Below, one piece after another: positions 28,230-41,247 of a DNA stretch of 64,000 nucleotides; positions within the stretch are counted from its first letter, which is position 1, and each line of letters starts with the position of its first letter. Source of the DNA: Paragordius varius (lineage: Eukaryota > Nematomorpha); contig OZ176053.1 of assembly GCA_964247055.1 (NCBI GenBank), forward strand, positions 6,510,001 through 6,574,000, read 5' to 3'. A model generated the notes under the pieces. It had not been told where the DNA came from. It made no database searches and saw only the letters and a list, made by a program, of their open reading frames with translations. A program made the translations under genes and the position numbers.

Positions 28230-31200
28230 TTATGTCAACTTGACTACTAAAATGTTAAATACTTTTGAAACAAAGCTTTAAATTAGTTTTTTATAGTATA
28301 TACTATTTGAGGAAAAATGTGTAGCAAATGATGAGGAGGTGACTGCAATTTTAAACAATATTTCGACACTGAATCTAAAAAAAATATACAGCGTATTTTC
28401 GGCTTTTATTATTATAAATAACTTATTTATTTAAATCATTTACAAATTTTATTAGACAATAAATATCCCAGTTCTATTTTATAGGTATAAAAAATGGGTG
28501 GATAATACCATATTCTTTATTTGGTAAATTTACTATTTAACCTAAATGAAATTTATTTAACCATATCAATTAATAATAATTTACACATTTTTTAAACTGT
28601 TTTCGTTGAAAGTTGAAAAATAATAAAATTACTAATGTGTGAATATTGTATTGGAATGATCGAATTTGATGATTGAAGGATTGTGATTACAAAAGATTCG
28701 ATTATGAGTAACAATTATTAATTTATCGAGAATTATATTTTATAATCCGATATTTTATTTATTGTTTTGTTATTAATTTTCAAAAAAATATTTTATTTTA
28801 AAAAAACCAATAATACAATAAATAAAGCTATCTATCTCTAATCTATAATACTAAAAAATTAAATATTAAACATATATTTATATCTGTTCCTTCATGATTC
28901 GTATTTTGTAACAATTGTTAATATAATCTCTATATATATTTAATATGAATTTGATCATATACTACAAAAATCCATTTAAAAAATCTATTGTATTAATTTT
29001 GCCTGCGCACAACGAAAAATGTAAAAATTTAAAATTAATACATATCTTCTCTCATTTATTTTCAGATGAATTCATATTCCGTTCATTAACTATGACGGAA
29101 CCTCAGTTTTTAAAAATTTGTAAGAATAATTAGTAATATATATATAATTTTATTTAAAAAATATATTTAGGCTGATAGTGTTTGACCTGGTTTATATCAC
29201 TTTTTCTCAAGCATAAAACAGAGTATATTACCGTTGTAATCCTAAACATCACGGAATGAAAAACAAATCGCAATTTATACATTATCGATTTTAATATCTT
29301 AAACATGATCAATCTGAATAAATATTGATTGTTGTTTATATTAAAAATATGTAACTAATAATTATATTAGAGGTCGATTGTATTATTATATAGATTTATG
29401 TATATACACAGCATAAATTGCTTTAAATATTCTAGGTTTATATTAGAGTTAAACTGGCGTTTTTGTTACCAGTAGCATAACAGCTTCTGCATTAGACACA
29501 GATTTATGGCTTTTATATATATAAAACGACAATCCCTAACAAACGGATAATATTCGGTTCCTTAAAATATATATTTTGTTTCAAATATTGAAAATTTAAA
29601 CACCTTAAAAAACAAAAAATGAAAAAAGCTAACAACCTATTGTAGTATAAAACACTGAGTTGATCAATAGAGAAGTAAAACCGTTTACATATATTTTTAA
29701 AAGGTACCGGTCAATATTTTCTATCAAAATTATTTTGGTTTCTGTCCCATTCTCTTATGAGGAAAAAAGGATGTGGTAGATATCGGGTGTGATAGGCAAA
29801 TATTTTAAAATACAATTAAGTACCCAAAAATTATAAATATATAAAGTCTAAAAAAATTTAATATTTCGAATAAGATTCCACACAATATAAAAAATAAGGT
29901 TTAAAATGTTTTGGTCGAATCAGGATCTCTTCCGGTTACAAACGATTGATTCAAACATGAAACCGTTTCATTGCATGTGACAAATTATGGACGTCCAAGA
30001 GTCTTTGTATACCATTTCTCAGTTGTTGGAAAACAGGCAAGGATATTATTGCAATAAAAAGTTTTAATTGTTTTATGAGGGGAAATTATGGTTATTTGGC
30101 CACTAGCAGAGTTTTTTCTATAGAGCTCCATATTAATAATAGTTGATTGCTTAAGTGGATAATTAGAACAGCCGACTCCCATTTAATACTGTAATAAATC
30201 AGATGAATTTTTATCATATTTGTTATCGGAACTTTCTTAAGCAGAAGCTAGCGAGTTGTTGTAAACGAAAAAATAAGTGCGAACACCAAAAACTTTAATG
30301 TAGAGTGGAAAAATGTACCCTGTTAAATTTTAAATGTCGACATATTAAAATCGGTCAGCTTCCATATTTCCGAAATTGAGTGTAAGATCAACCAATAATC
30401 GTACGAGTTGCTGTATTAAGGCGATCGTCTTATTAATTAAAATTCTGTATATCTGACATCGATCCAATGATTAAAAATTACAAAATTGATAGGTGTATTT
30501 GGCCAAGCTTAAACTATATATTGAGTTGTGTGAATCTTGTGTAGTATGTCAATTAAACTGAATAAAAACAACCCTACGTATTAAGAAACTTTTGCAGATA
30601 TTTCAGAATGGATAAAAATATATCTTCCGCATGGAAGATTTATATTGATGGTGGTCAAGTAGGCGAAGATGGATCCTATAAATGTTTATCTGAAATCATA
30701 CTGCGTTGGTAAGAAAATCGGTATGGCGGATATGGGTTTCTATACATGAATGGATTATATATACCGTCCAAAAATGAAGACACCCTCCACGGGCAAATAA
30801 TGAACATGCCACCAGCGCTCCTTACCTTCGCGAATATATGGGTTAGTTGGACGTGTTATACAACTTAAAAGCACCTCAAATTAATAAGATTCCAAGTTAT
30901 CTACTGATAAAAAAATTTATCAAGTTCTTTGGAGTTTTCCTTGAAAATCAGCGGAAGAGTACGATCGTATCTAGTAAATTAATAAAATAATAGAAATCTC
31001 AATTACACCCAACAGGAGTATAACTAACATTGGGGATTAGGTCCCAATCGTACCCATCCTAAGGAATTTATTTTGACTAGTATCGAATAAACGCAATGTA
31101 AGTGGATAAATTATCTAAGAAGAGGTAGCTGAAGTACAAAACAGAATAAAAAGTGATAAAGAAAGCTTCCCAAGTCAGAATTTGCCTACATAATCCAAAC

Positions 31201-31767
31201 TCAACCGGGAAAAATAAATAACCTAAGAATATTTTTGAGCTTTCCATATTTTAATTTAGCATTCTAATAATATATTTAAAGATCAATCTATCCCATGTGC
31301 GTATTTATAGAGCTTTGATGTCAAAATATAAAATTTCAGATCCGGAAATTTACAATATCATAAAAGGCAGAAATTGAATTTGGACCAAGATTCTTTTTTC
31401 CAGTTTTTTTTTCAAATTAGTCTTTAATAATTTTTAGCGTAAAATTAGCATCTATTATATTATAATAGGTAGCACCGTTGCAACTGAATTAGATAATTCG
31501 AAATAGTTTGGACAGTAAGTTAAAAATAAATGGTGGAATTAAAATTATATTTATTATAGCGCCACGGCGGTATCAACCACTAATGCTATAATATGGCACA
31601 GTGATAAAATACCATTTCTTTACAACTTATATCATTAATTAAAAATTTATTTTTGGTCCTTTTATGGCAATAACACAAAAATTTTTTGTAAAAAATAAAT
31701 CTCATGGTTTTAATATTGATTTGAGCTATATATTGATTGTTGTTGATATATTGCATATTTGGTTAAA
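28230..31767. other. Spacer between kettin-like gene and HAL, no gene recognised
   Basis: AT-rich and mostly featureless. Two patches look more like coding sequence than the rest: a minus-strand frame at 29985-30182 that begins MGVGCSNYPLKQ, and a plus-strand stretch at about 30600-30870 of higher GC that reads WKIYIDGGQVGEDGSYKC near 30630. Neither continues into a gene and neither can be assigned; they could be decayed remnants of some element. A minus-strand AATAAA at 31651-31646 lies about 120 bases past the proposed HAL stop and could end the HAL transcript. Confidence 0.45.
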
Positions 31768-34700
31768 TTAAACATTTTCCACGACGTTTATTAGTTGATC
31801 CATCACACAGTTTAAAATCTAATATTTAAAATACATAACAAGATTTCATACATAGCACCAATTAATTAATTGTTATTATAAAAAATGTATATATCTGTAC
31901 CTTCCCTTCAGATAGTAGGGTCCGAGATTTAGCAATATCTCTCCACATAACTCTGTCTTCCGATAAATAGCTAAGATAAATCACATAATATAAAAGGGAC
32001 AGAATCAAAAATATTTTAAGCTATTATTATTTGATTCTCTTTATTGAAAGTGTTTAGAAAAAAAGGATACCTTATGTGCTCTCTAACCGTATCATAGATG
32101 TGTTCCAAGGGACCCGTGGACTTTAATGGTCTTAGAAACTCTAGGGCTTGACATGCGCACATTAATTCGATAGCCAAAACTAAATGTACAAAAATGATGT
32201 CTAATATAATATTTGTATCAAAGAAATACAGTATGTCGGCTGATGTTATGATTTCCATACTTTCTGCAAAAAAGGCCAAAATAGTTGCTCTTAATTTATA
32301 TGTTTGTGTAATTAATTAAAAAAGTATAAAACCATTTTCCACGTTATCAAGAACGTTCAAAATTTTGCGAGCTGCAAAACCACCCATTGACACATGATCC
32401 TCTTTTGACGCACTCGTCGGAATAGAGTCAACCGAGGACGGGTGACATAACACTTTATTTTCAGAAACTAACAAAAAATATACATTTATTTTTTTCTGAA
32501 GTAGAAATGATATTATTTTATCGGGTCTTCATTAATTTTTATTATTTTTTTTAATTGCAAATAATTGAATTGATAAAATCTCAGTTAAAAAGGATATTTA
32601 TACAAGGGTTATCCGGTTTTGAATTAATACCTAACGATGCAGCTGTAACATGAGCCATCATAAAGCCGCTGTTTATCCCACCCTCTGGGGTTAAAAACGG
32701 TGGCAAATGACTTAGATCTAAAATATATTTTAAATAAATTTAATATTGAATCTAATACTAATTAATTACGAGTCTTTTATAAATAAAAATAATGGTTTTG
32801 GACATTAATCTAGATAGGTCAACAGCTTTGTTTTATAAAAATATTAAATATTTTGGTTTATAAATTAAATTCTTGCCTGCGTTAACCATTTGTTCTATGC
32901 GTCTTTCGCTAATGCTAGCCAATTCATGTATAGCGATGGCCAAAAAATCTAAGGCCTACAATTATGATTATTAAATGAGATATCATATAAATAAAAATAA
33001 ATGTTTAGAAACAAAACTATCATAAATAATATCCTTTAATAATAATTAAGCTAATATTTGGACTTATTACTAAGATAATTTTTAGAAAAGTATATATATT
33101 AATCAAGATTTTTTACAACGGTATATTTTTTATATTTGTTGCCTTATGAAAATTTTTATAGATAAATAAATCAACAAATACATATCTTATTACAAAAAAT
33201 TAATTGAAACCTTAGCAGGATATTCACCGTGGAAGTTTCCACAAGATATTATGTCGCCTTCCGGAAACACCAGCTATCATAAATCCAGACAAAACCATAT
33301 TAGTATGGATAAATGCAAGGAAATTATTATAAAATAATTACTGGGTTGTCATTGGCGCTATTAAGTTCCACCGTTATAATTTGTTTGGCAAATTCAATGG
33401 TGTCAAAAACAATGCCATGAACCTAATTATATTAATAATTTATAATTTTAAAAATATAGTTAAATAAATTCTATATGCAAAAAAGATTACCATAATTGTA
33501 ATATAATGTTGCAATTATACAAAACTAAATTAATTTTGTTAAAATTTTCATAATTATAGAAAATAATGAAAATTTGATATAGAGTTTCAAATTTTCAAAT
33601 TTTTTAAATTAGGTTTATATATCATTGTTTTGTATCAAATGAAATTACTTGGTTAACACATATTATAAGTTTGACTGGTTATTTTTATAACGGTCACAGT
33701 CCAAATCGCGGTACATTTTTAACCGATTAAACCATATATTATTCATAGTCAAAATAATATCAATGTTTGCAGCAAAATATATTTTGCAAATGGAAAGCAT
33801 AATTAATGTATTTGCAGGAGGAATGGATACAATAATTTTTGATTAAATTACAATTGATTGTTAAAATTTATAACAATGCTTGTATAAATGTTTTATTATA
33901 TTACAAAATATAATCATATTTTTGGTGGGTTTTTTTGAAAACAGTTGTTAGCATCATCATATAATTAAAACGAATAATTAACATTTTAAAACTTGAATGG
34001 ATATTTACAACTTATTGAATCAAATAAATGTTGAGTGGCATAAAAAATTGCGCCATAAGTACACAAGAATAAGTTTAAAAAAATATGATTACTAATTTCA
34101 CTTCGCAATGCTAATATTATGGCTAAACCAACAAGTTTAACACATATTAAGGTTATAACGTAATAACGACATTTCTGCCACTGAAATTGAATATACAGTA
34201 GTGGTGATTTAATTGAATATACAGTAGTGTGTAATTTAAACAATAGTTTGTCCATAATAAATAAACAAAATTAATGTTAAAATATAAGTAAAAAATTGTT
34301 TTATTGCAAACGTTAGTTGTTTTTTACCATACCCTACTCATGTAAAATTAAAATCACTTTAAAGTAATTGATATTTAAATAAACGAACTTGTGGTATGCA
34401 TCGAAGTGTATATGAATCTTGGACCTTTTTGCAGTTGTGATGGCTCTCTAAAAATTTTAGATGCGCTTATAAAAAATTATTCAAATAGATAATTAACTAT
34501 GCTATTATTTTTTTATATTGGCATAATTTAGGATAAATTACATTATTTCGTAATGCGTAATTCTCTCAATTTTGCTATAAAACGATTTGCATTAATTTTA
34601 GAAAAATTTGCAAAATATACCTCCGATCTCCGAAGGAGGATCCGTTTCCAACAATAGCCTTAAAATATCTGCAACCTTTTTTTGGCCCTTGAATGGTCTC

Positions 34701-37700
34701 AAATCGTGGACTCCTATAGACAATAATATAAACATTTTATCTGAATGTTAAATTACTGTTTGAAACTACATGTATAACATTGTCTTTTACCAAAAACTAT
34801 TAGATACGGCATAATAAGATAAATAAAAAGTTGACTGTTTAAATTAATTTTAAAATGAAATGGATTCAAAAATCCACTTTATCAAATATATGATTAGTTT
34901 TATTAAAAAAGCTCATAAATACTAGGATATGAAAAATAAAAAACTTGCGTCGAACGGACGATATGAGCCTTTTAAGCTTTCTAACGTGAGAGCTGATATA
35001 ATAGTTGCCTGCAAAGCTAAGGATTCTGCCCGATGTACAGCTATTAAATATAAGGGTTTGATTAAAAAATAGTTTTATATAAATTTATTAAATGATATAC
35101 CCTCAGCCCCTAAAGCTGTTATAAAACAGGTTCCATTTATGAGAGCTATCCCTTCTTTGGGCTTCAATTCAATCGGTTTAAAATATTCTTGATCCATAAC
35201 CTATAACATACATTATTTTATCCTACAAACAAGTTTATCTAATGCATATTAATTTGATTCACAATAATTTGGGGGCAATGACCCAAGGTACATTATATAA
35301 TAAAATTATTTAAAATAAACTATTTCTATCTGTTATAAAACTTATGTCTGGTTCAATAAAAAATTTGAGTTTATTATTAAATTTCTCAAAAAAACACGCC
35401 TTTAACGCATTCCCAAATATAAGATTATTTTTCAAAGATGGACAATTTTATGCATTCCTTAACATTGGTTTCATTTAACCTTTTTAGGGTCATCCCATAT
35501 ATTGAGTTGAGTGTTCCAAATTTTATTTTCCCCAATGAGTGATAGAGCAAGATGAGCCAGTTGACACAAATCTCCGCTAGCACCCACGGTTCCTTGCTCC
35601 GGCACATAGGGTATCAAATTTTCTGTAAAATAAATCAAAAATATAATTTAAACTTTAGCTGTGAAAAATATAAATTTATAGTTTGTCATCATCATAAATT
35701 ACTGTTAAAAGCTTCAATGTATTTGTGCATTGTTTGTATGGTGATACCACTGTATCCTTTGGCTAAAATATTGATTCTTAATGCCATCAACATTTTGGCA
35801 CGTGCTAGGGTTAGCGGTTTTCCAACGCCTAGTTTGTTTAAAATACAAAGGATAAAATGGTTTTAATGTAATCCTCTTGATGACTTTTACTTATTTAGAC
35901 AACTCCCTATTCTATAAAAAATATATATCCTTCCTATTTCGATACAGTGAATATAATTGTACTGCGGTATGAGAGTACATGATTATTGTAATTATTACTT
36001 AAAAAAACAATTAGTTATAATAATTTATTACATTGCTCAGCTGATACACATTCTTAAGTTTTATAGCAATTTAGAAAGTATCTTAAAATTTATTAAATTA
36101 AAAGATAAACACACCGAAATTCTGAATTCTCTTATTCTAGAATATTCTATTCTTATTTTTAATACTATAAAATTTTATGTCATATTAGCACATTCTATCC
36201 AAAAAATACGTTTAGGAATGTGGTTTAAACTTGAAGATTTTCGGATACATGACTATAATATTTCAAAGTCGTTATAAAAAAATATATTCAATTTTGAAAA
36301 TGGCTAAAAGAATAATATTACAAATTTAAATGATGCATTTTTAATTGAATTTTAGATGTTTTTTATCATCTCAGGCTTGAATGCTTTTATCCAGAATCGT
36401 ATGAATCTATGCATTAAAAATAACCCTCTTTTAGGGTATTTACCAATAAAAATTTATACACAAGGTTGGTCGGAATGATATATAAATCTTAACAAACTTA
36501 TATTTTATTTACACTAAACTACCTTTTCACCTTTTTGTCCGCAATAAGAATTAAGGTAGTTTTTATGAGCTCAATTTCCTAGATAAACTTCTGTATTGAA
36601 AGTTATGTTAATTATTATATTAAAAAGCTTATGATTTTTACAGTTTTGTAACTTTTAAGTCTAGAATTAGGAATAACACGATAAAACTAAACAGCTGATT
36701 TTAAAATAAATAAATATTAAGTTTTGGGTGGTAGAATGTAATCTGAAAGCTTACTAAAATAAAACTTACATGTTCTAACCATATTATCCTTTTCCTATTA
36801 TATTAGCGATTAAAAAAATTAATGAAAAAGTGGCGGCAAAAAAGTTTGAGATTAGGAATACAATTTCAACATTTTAAAATTTGTTTTGTATTATGCGCTA
36901 AAAAGGTTAAAGAAAGCATATTTTAATCTTCCCAATACCTTAGATGTTCTTTAAGATATTCAAAATTTAATTAGCTACGGGATATAAAACTACCCCAATG
37001 TGTCATTAAGTGTTTAACACCATACTTTTTATATTTTGAGAAAAATAATATGTTTTATAATACAATATTACCCGGGTATATCTTAATCTAGTTTATTAAT
37101 TGATTAATATTATTTTTAATATTTTTAAAAAAGTATAATTTATGAATCACCTAAAAAAGGAGCTTATTAACTCTTGGATATAACACATTCAATTTAGTCC
37201 TCCAATAATTGGGTCGGAAACCCCACACCTGTTTAAAATCAAATATTTTTTAAAATATGGAACAAAAAGAAATCATTGCAAATGTTTGCACTTAGATAAC
37301 AATGATGCATCCAATTATAAAATTATTTAAAAAAACTTGATATCACTTATTATGGATTAACCTCTCAAAGTAAGAATTTAATCAACATGACATATGTGAA
37401 TATCTAAATATAAAAATAAGGCAAAACATACCAGTTTTTCTGTTTATATCAATGTTATGTGATGGTAAAAAATTAGCTTAAATTTAGCGTTAAAGAAAAT
37501 AAACACGATACATTGCAAAAATGCTGTAAAATAATAATGGTGTCAAAGGGATATGGGTTTTTTTTCACAACTTTCGATATATAATTTTTATTTAAATACA
37601 TAAATTTAAATTGAAACCTTTTCCCGCAGTTTTTATATATCAATTTAAATATAGTCTGGAGTCCCAAGATGCCCCAGTAAGTGTTACAAAAACATAATTA

Positions 37701-39721
37701 AATCCTAAACAAAGAAATTTAAAATGTGAAAAAACGTTTTAATTAAATTACAGATTCATTTCTATCAAATAGCATCAATATATGTAGATATAACTCAATT
37801 TAATTTTTTTCCATATTGAATTTTCTCCTTTGAAACATTTTAAAAAAATGCGAATATCCTCTTTTCCAAACAAAAATTTTCTGTGTAAATTACTAGAATG
37901 CGCATACTATGAGGTTTGTTCCGGTTAAAAACTGTTTAAAGTATTATGGTTTATAAAGCGGACAGTTATAATATAGGTGCTGTTTTTATAAATGTTTTTT
38001 ACGGTTTTAAAAAAATGTTTTTACTGCCTTAACCAATTATTATTTTTGTAATGTACCTGATGAATGTGATCTGACAATGTTGAGTTGGAGTTGACTAAAA
38101 ATAATGTAAAATAGAAAATTATAAAAAAATAAAAAATACTTTAAATGATCATTTGGTATGATTGTTGTAGCAAATTTCCCGATTCCAGTGTTTATTCCAT
38201 ATCTAACTGTAATTATGTTTTTAAAGCAAATTAAATCATAAAATTTTAAGTAATATTTTTAAAAAATATTTATTAGAATTCCATTTCTTTCACCACATAA
38301 GCTGATAAAGTGTCCTAAATAATTGTCTCCATTTTCTCCAGTAAAATTTATCAACTTTTATATAATTTACAATTGCAAAAAGACATTAAACACGCAATCC
38401 GTTTACAGGGTATTTAAAAGGCATCTAAATAAGCAAAAGATATTAGTTTTCAAAATGATGCAGTAGGTAAACCCAGAAAATATATTTATTTCAGCTTCGT
38501 ATAACAATTATAAACCCGCTTAATAAATTTTGTTTATGATTTTAATCATACCCTATTCGTAATTTGTTTTTTATAATCAGTATTCATATTTTATCTCATT
38601 TTACATCATTTGAATTAACCATTAGAAACAAATATGACTGCATTTAAAATACCGCATATCCGAAAAAATAAATATTTATATCATAGTGTGCCAAATTCAG
38701 GGTCAATGAAGTTTTTACATTTATGGATAGGGAAATCACTAACTTGAATCAGAAAAACTTCTTGGGGGTCATGTTGCATTTAAGGTAAAAACTGAAAAAC
38801 TGATGAAATATATATTTTTATAATTCCAAATCGTTGGTTTAAAAAATTAAGCTTTTTTATTTATTTAAGGTATAATTTTTTTAGATTCACCATCTCTAGT
38901 AACGAACGGGCTAGACACATGTTTTGATGCAAAATAATAATTTAGCAAAAAGCCTTTTTACATAACTGACATACTAGTTATTTTTTTCATGTTTAGACAC
39001 AGAAAAAAACTGATTATTGAATTTTATAGTCTTTATTGTATAAAGATCGAAGCTCATTAAATTAAATACAATCTTACAAATGTATTTTTTAATTATGAGA
39101 CAAGTTTGAAAAAAAATTATAGCATTTTTTTAAAAAACAGCCAAACTAATTTAGTTTTTTCCTTTTATGCTACCTAACTGACATTTTTTTCAATTCTGAA
39201 AACTGGTGTGTTTCTATACCCAAAAATAACGAAAATGGATACATTTGTGCAAATATTATTGGATCATTTTTATTTCTTTTATGGATTTATTATTACTAAA
39301 ATAATCAATTCACTTACTTATGTTGTTAGATATTATATTTTCCACAACATCCCGTGATTTTTTGATAGCTTCTTCAGATGTTGAGTCCAGCTAAAATATA
39401 ATAATTAAGGTTGTTATAGGCTTTACCCGTATTTTGTAATTTTCATATCCCAATTGATTTAAAGCCTGAATTGAGAGTGTATTTCCATTTATTAGAATGT
39501 ACTAAACGGTAAGGATATTAGACAGATATAAGTAAATCAATTGATAATATTAAATCAAAATTTTTTCAAAAATACTATTTAAATAAACTATGAAATGTTA
39601 CATTATCTCCGAAATTCTCTAAGGATTTGATACGAAATTTTTCAGTCAAAGGGAAGAGTTTTTTATGGATATCAATGCTATCCATGTTAAATGATGATTC
39701 ATTATTAACATTCTCAGACAT
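31768..39721 (-). CDS. Histidine ammonia-lyase (histidase), 18-19 exons, about 554 residues
   Basis: Removes ammonia from L-histidine to give trans-urocanate, the first step of histidine breakdown in the cytosol. Exons: 39721-39602, 39501-39427, 39390-39318, 38206-38140, 38094-38057, 35828-35703, 35622-35480, 35200-35101, 35040-34945, 34713-34621, 34447-34389, 33422-33342, 33273-33211, 32955-32877, 32717-32631, 32467-32333, 32179-32071, 31970-31901 and, less surely, 31818-31768. All phases match. Ala-Ser-Gly for the MIO cofactor is at about 181-183 (GTVGASGDL). By Pseudomonas putida numbering, Tyr53 (YGINTGIG), Asn195 (INGTC), Gln277, Tyr280 and Arg283 (VQDSYTLR), Phe329 (GNFHGEYPA) and Glu414 (KEDHVSMGG) all have counterparts. 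Oddities: NGTC in place of the usual NGTQ, a 45-base intron between exons 4 and 5, and a GC-AG intron after exon 14. The start ATG gives a 40-residue first exon without targeting signal. The last 16 residues are weakly supported. Confidence 0.93.
32718..32876 (-). other. GC-AG intron in HAL
   Basis: Between HAL exons 14 and 15 the only join that keeps the frame and aligns [10 protein letters not shown] with the family's NPSLSELPAF uses donor GCAG/GCAAGA and acceptor TTTTAG. GC donors are a known minor class and usually have a strong flank like this one. Confidence 0.75.
35829..38056 (-). other. Large intron 5 of HAL
   Basis: A 2.2-kb intron between ...RSHSS and GVGKPL. It contains several chance open frames (for example 35957-36277 plus and 37473-37667 minus) with no family resemblance. 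I see no exon and no recognisable repeat. Confidence 0.6.
38207..39317 (-). other. Intron 3 of HAL
   Basis: A 1.1-kb AT-rich intron with donor A/GTAAGTG and acceptor ATTACAG. I looked here for the YGxxTG exon before finding it at 38206-38140; nothing else stands out. Confidence 0.6.
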
Positions 39722-41247
39722 GATTTGGAATTACTTTTTATGCTTTTTTTGGATAAATTTAAGTTTTGGCCTCTTAAGTAATTTAGGATTCAAAAAAATA
39801 CATATGTTTTGCGATCCAAAATTTAAGGACACATATATAAATGTAATTAATTATCTAGCCATAAAAGATAATTTCGTTAAACAAACACAAATAATTTTGA
39901 AAAGCATATGGCAAATATAAATTCCATTGATTATCATTAACTAATCTCCTCGAACAAATTAACTCTTAACTCAATGATTGATTATATAACTTAAATCGAT
40001 CTATGATTATTTAAGGTGTGACTAGCTTGCATTATACAGACACACCTTTAAATGCTCATTAAATGCAAAATTAATATTCATGTAATCATTTATCTCTTTC
40101 AATATCCAAGTGGCTTTTTTAGAAAACTCTATTTTTATTTCAATACCTGATTTAAAAGGTTTCACACAGTAAAATATAATAAATAATCAATAAGCCGGAA
40201 AATTACTTAAAATTTTTTTACTATTCAAATTTTTTATAAATTTCGGGTTGCAAAATCAATAGACCGGAATGTTTTTAAGAATTTTAGAAAAATGATGATG
40301 ATTGATTTCAATTTATGTCTTACATTTATAACATGTAATATCAAAATAATTTATTTTTAAATTTATTTCCAATAACTGAGTGTTTTATCAATTAATTATA
40401 AGAAATATGGTTTAATTTATAGTTAATTTGATTAAGTTTAAAAATATGTTCTTGATACAAAAAAGCGTTAGACTCAAAATTTTTAACAGAAGTAATTTCA
40501 GAGAACCATACCTCTTTATTATTGGCTATCAATAAAATACTTTATCATAAAATATGTAAATTTTTATACAATTTTGATTTTGCACTATATTTATGTCATG
40601 TAGGGTTGATTATTATTAGAGCACTTACATTTTTGAATCGAGACAAATCGGTTAAAAATAAAATAACGCAGATTTTATTTTTTCATCACTTCGATGTAAC
40701 TTAAAAACACCTTGGCAATTTAAGTAAACAATTAACCAATGCTAATTAAAAATTTGATTTCGCTATCATTGAACTGGTTATATGTATATATGACGCAAAT
40801 TTAGTTAATTTTGGAGAATTAGAGCAGGGATGTATTTCGCGGGCAGCATTGAAAATATAAACATAAAGAACGGACATTATTCTAGTAAACCAATTTAATT
40901 AATATTTAATGGCCTATAAAATTATTTTCCCTATTGAACAAACTATTTTTGACAATTCGGAGTAAATAATAAAAATTTTCTGAGAAAGAATATTGCTATT
41001 TTTTATAATTTTTGAATATACATTATTAGTTTCTCATTGCATATTGCCAAATAGCGTATATACTTATTCATACTGTAATAACGGATTTTTAATATATGAT
41101 ACGATAGATTATGCTAAAAACTCTCTGTCGTTATTTTCTAATCAAGCTTATAAAAAACCTTAAAAGGCCTAAGATCAAAACTATACCTCGGTATTATTTA
41201 AAATGTGAGCTTTTCTTAAGAATAGATATTGTTCCATTATTTTATAA
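39722..41247. other. Upstream flank of HAL, no gene seen
   Basis: AT-rich spacer between the HAL start and the large palindrome. It should contain the HAL promoter, but I see no convincing TATA box or initiator. The plus frames at 39627-39920 and 40522-40704 look like noise; the first overlaps HAL exon 1 on the other strand. Confidence 0.45.

Noticed and set aside
34186-34230. Short direct repeat ATTGAATATACAGTAGTG
   Set aside because: A simple 26-base local duplication within a HAL intron, of no evident function.
35552-36277. Two plus-strand frames of just over 100 residues
   Set aside because: The first is antisense to HAL exons 6-7; the second is low-complexity intron sequence.
39183-39241. 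Candidate HAL exon reading [11 protein letters not shown]
   Set aside because: Looked like the YGxxTG motif at first, but the true exon with [10 protein letters not shown] and correct phases is at 38206-38140.
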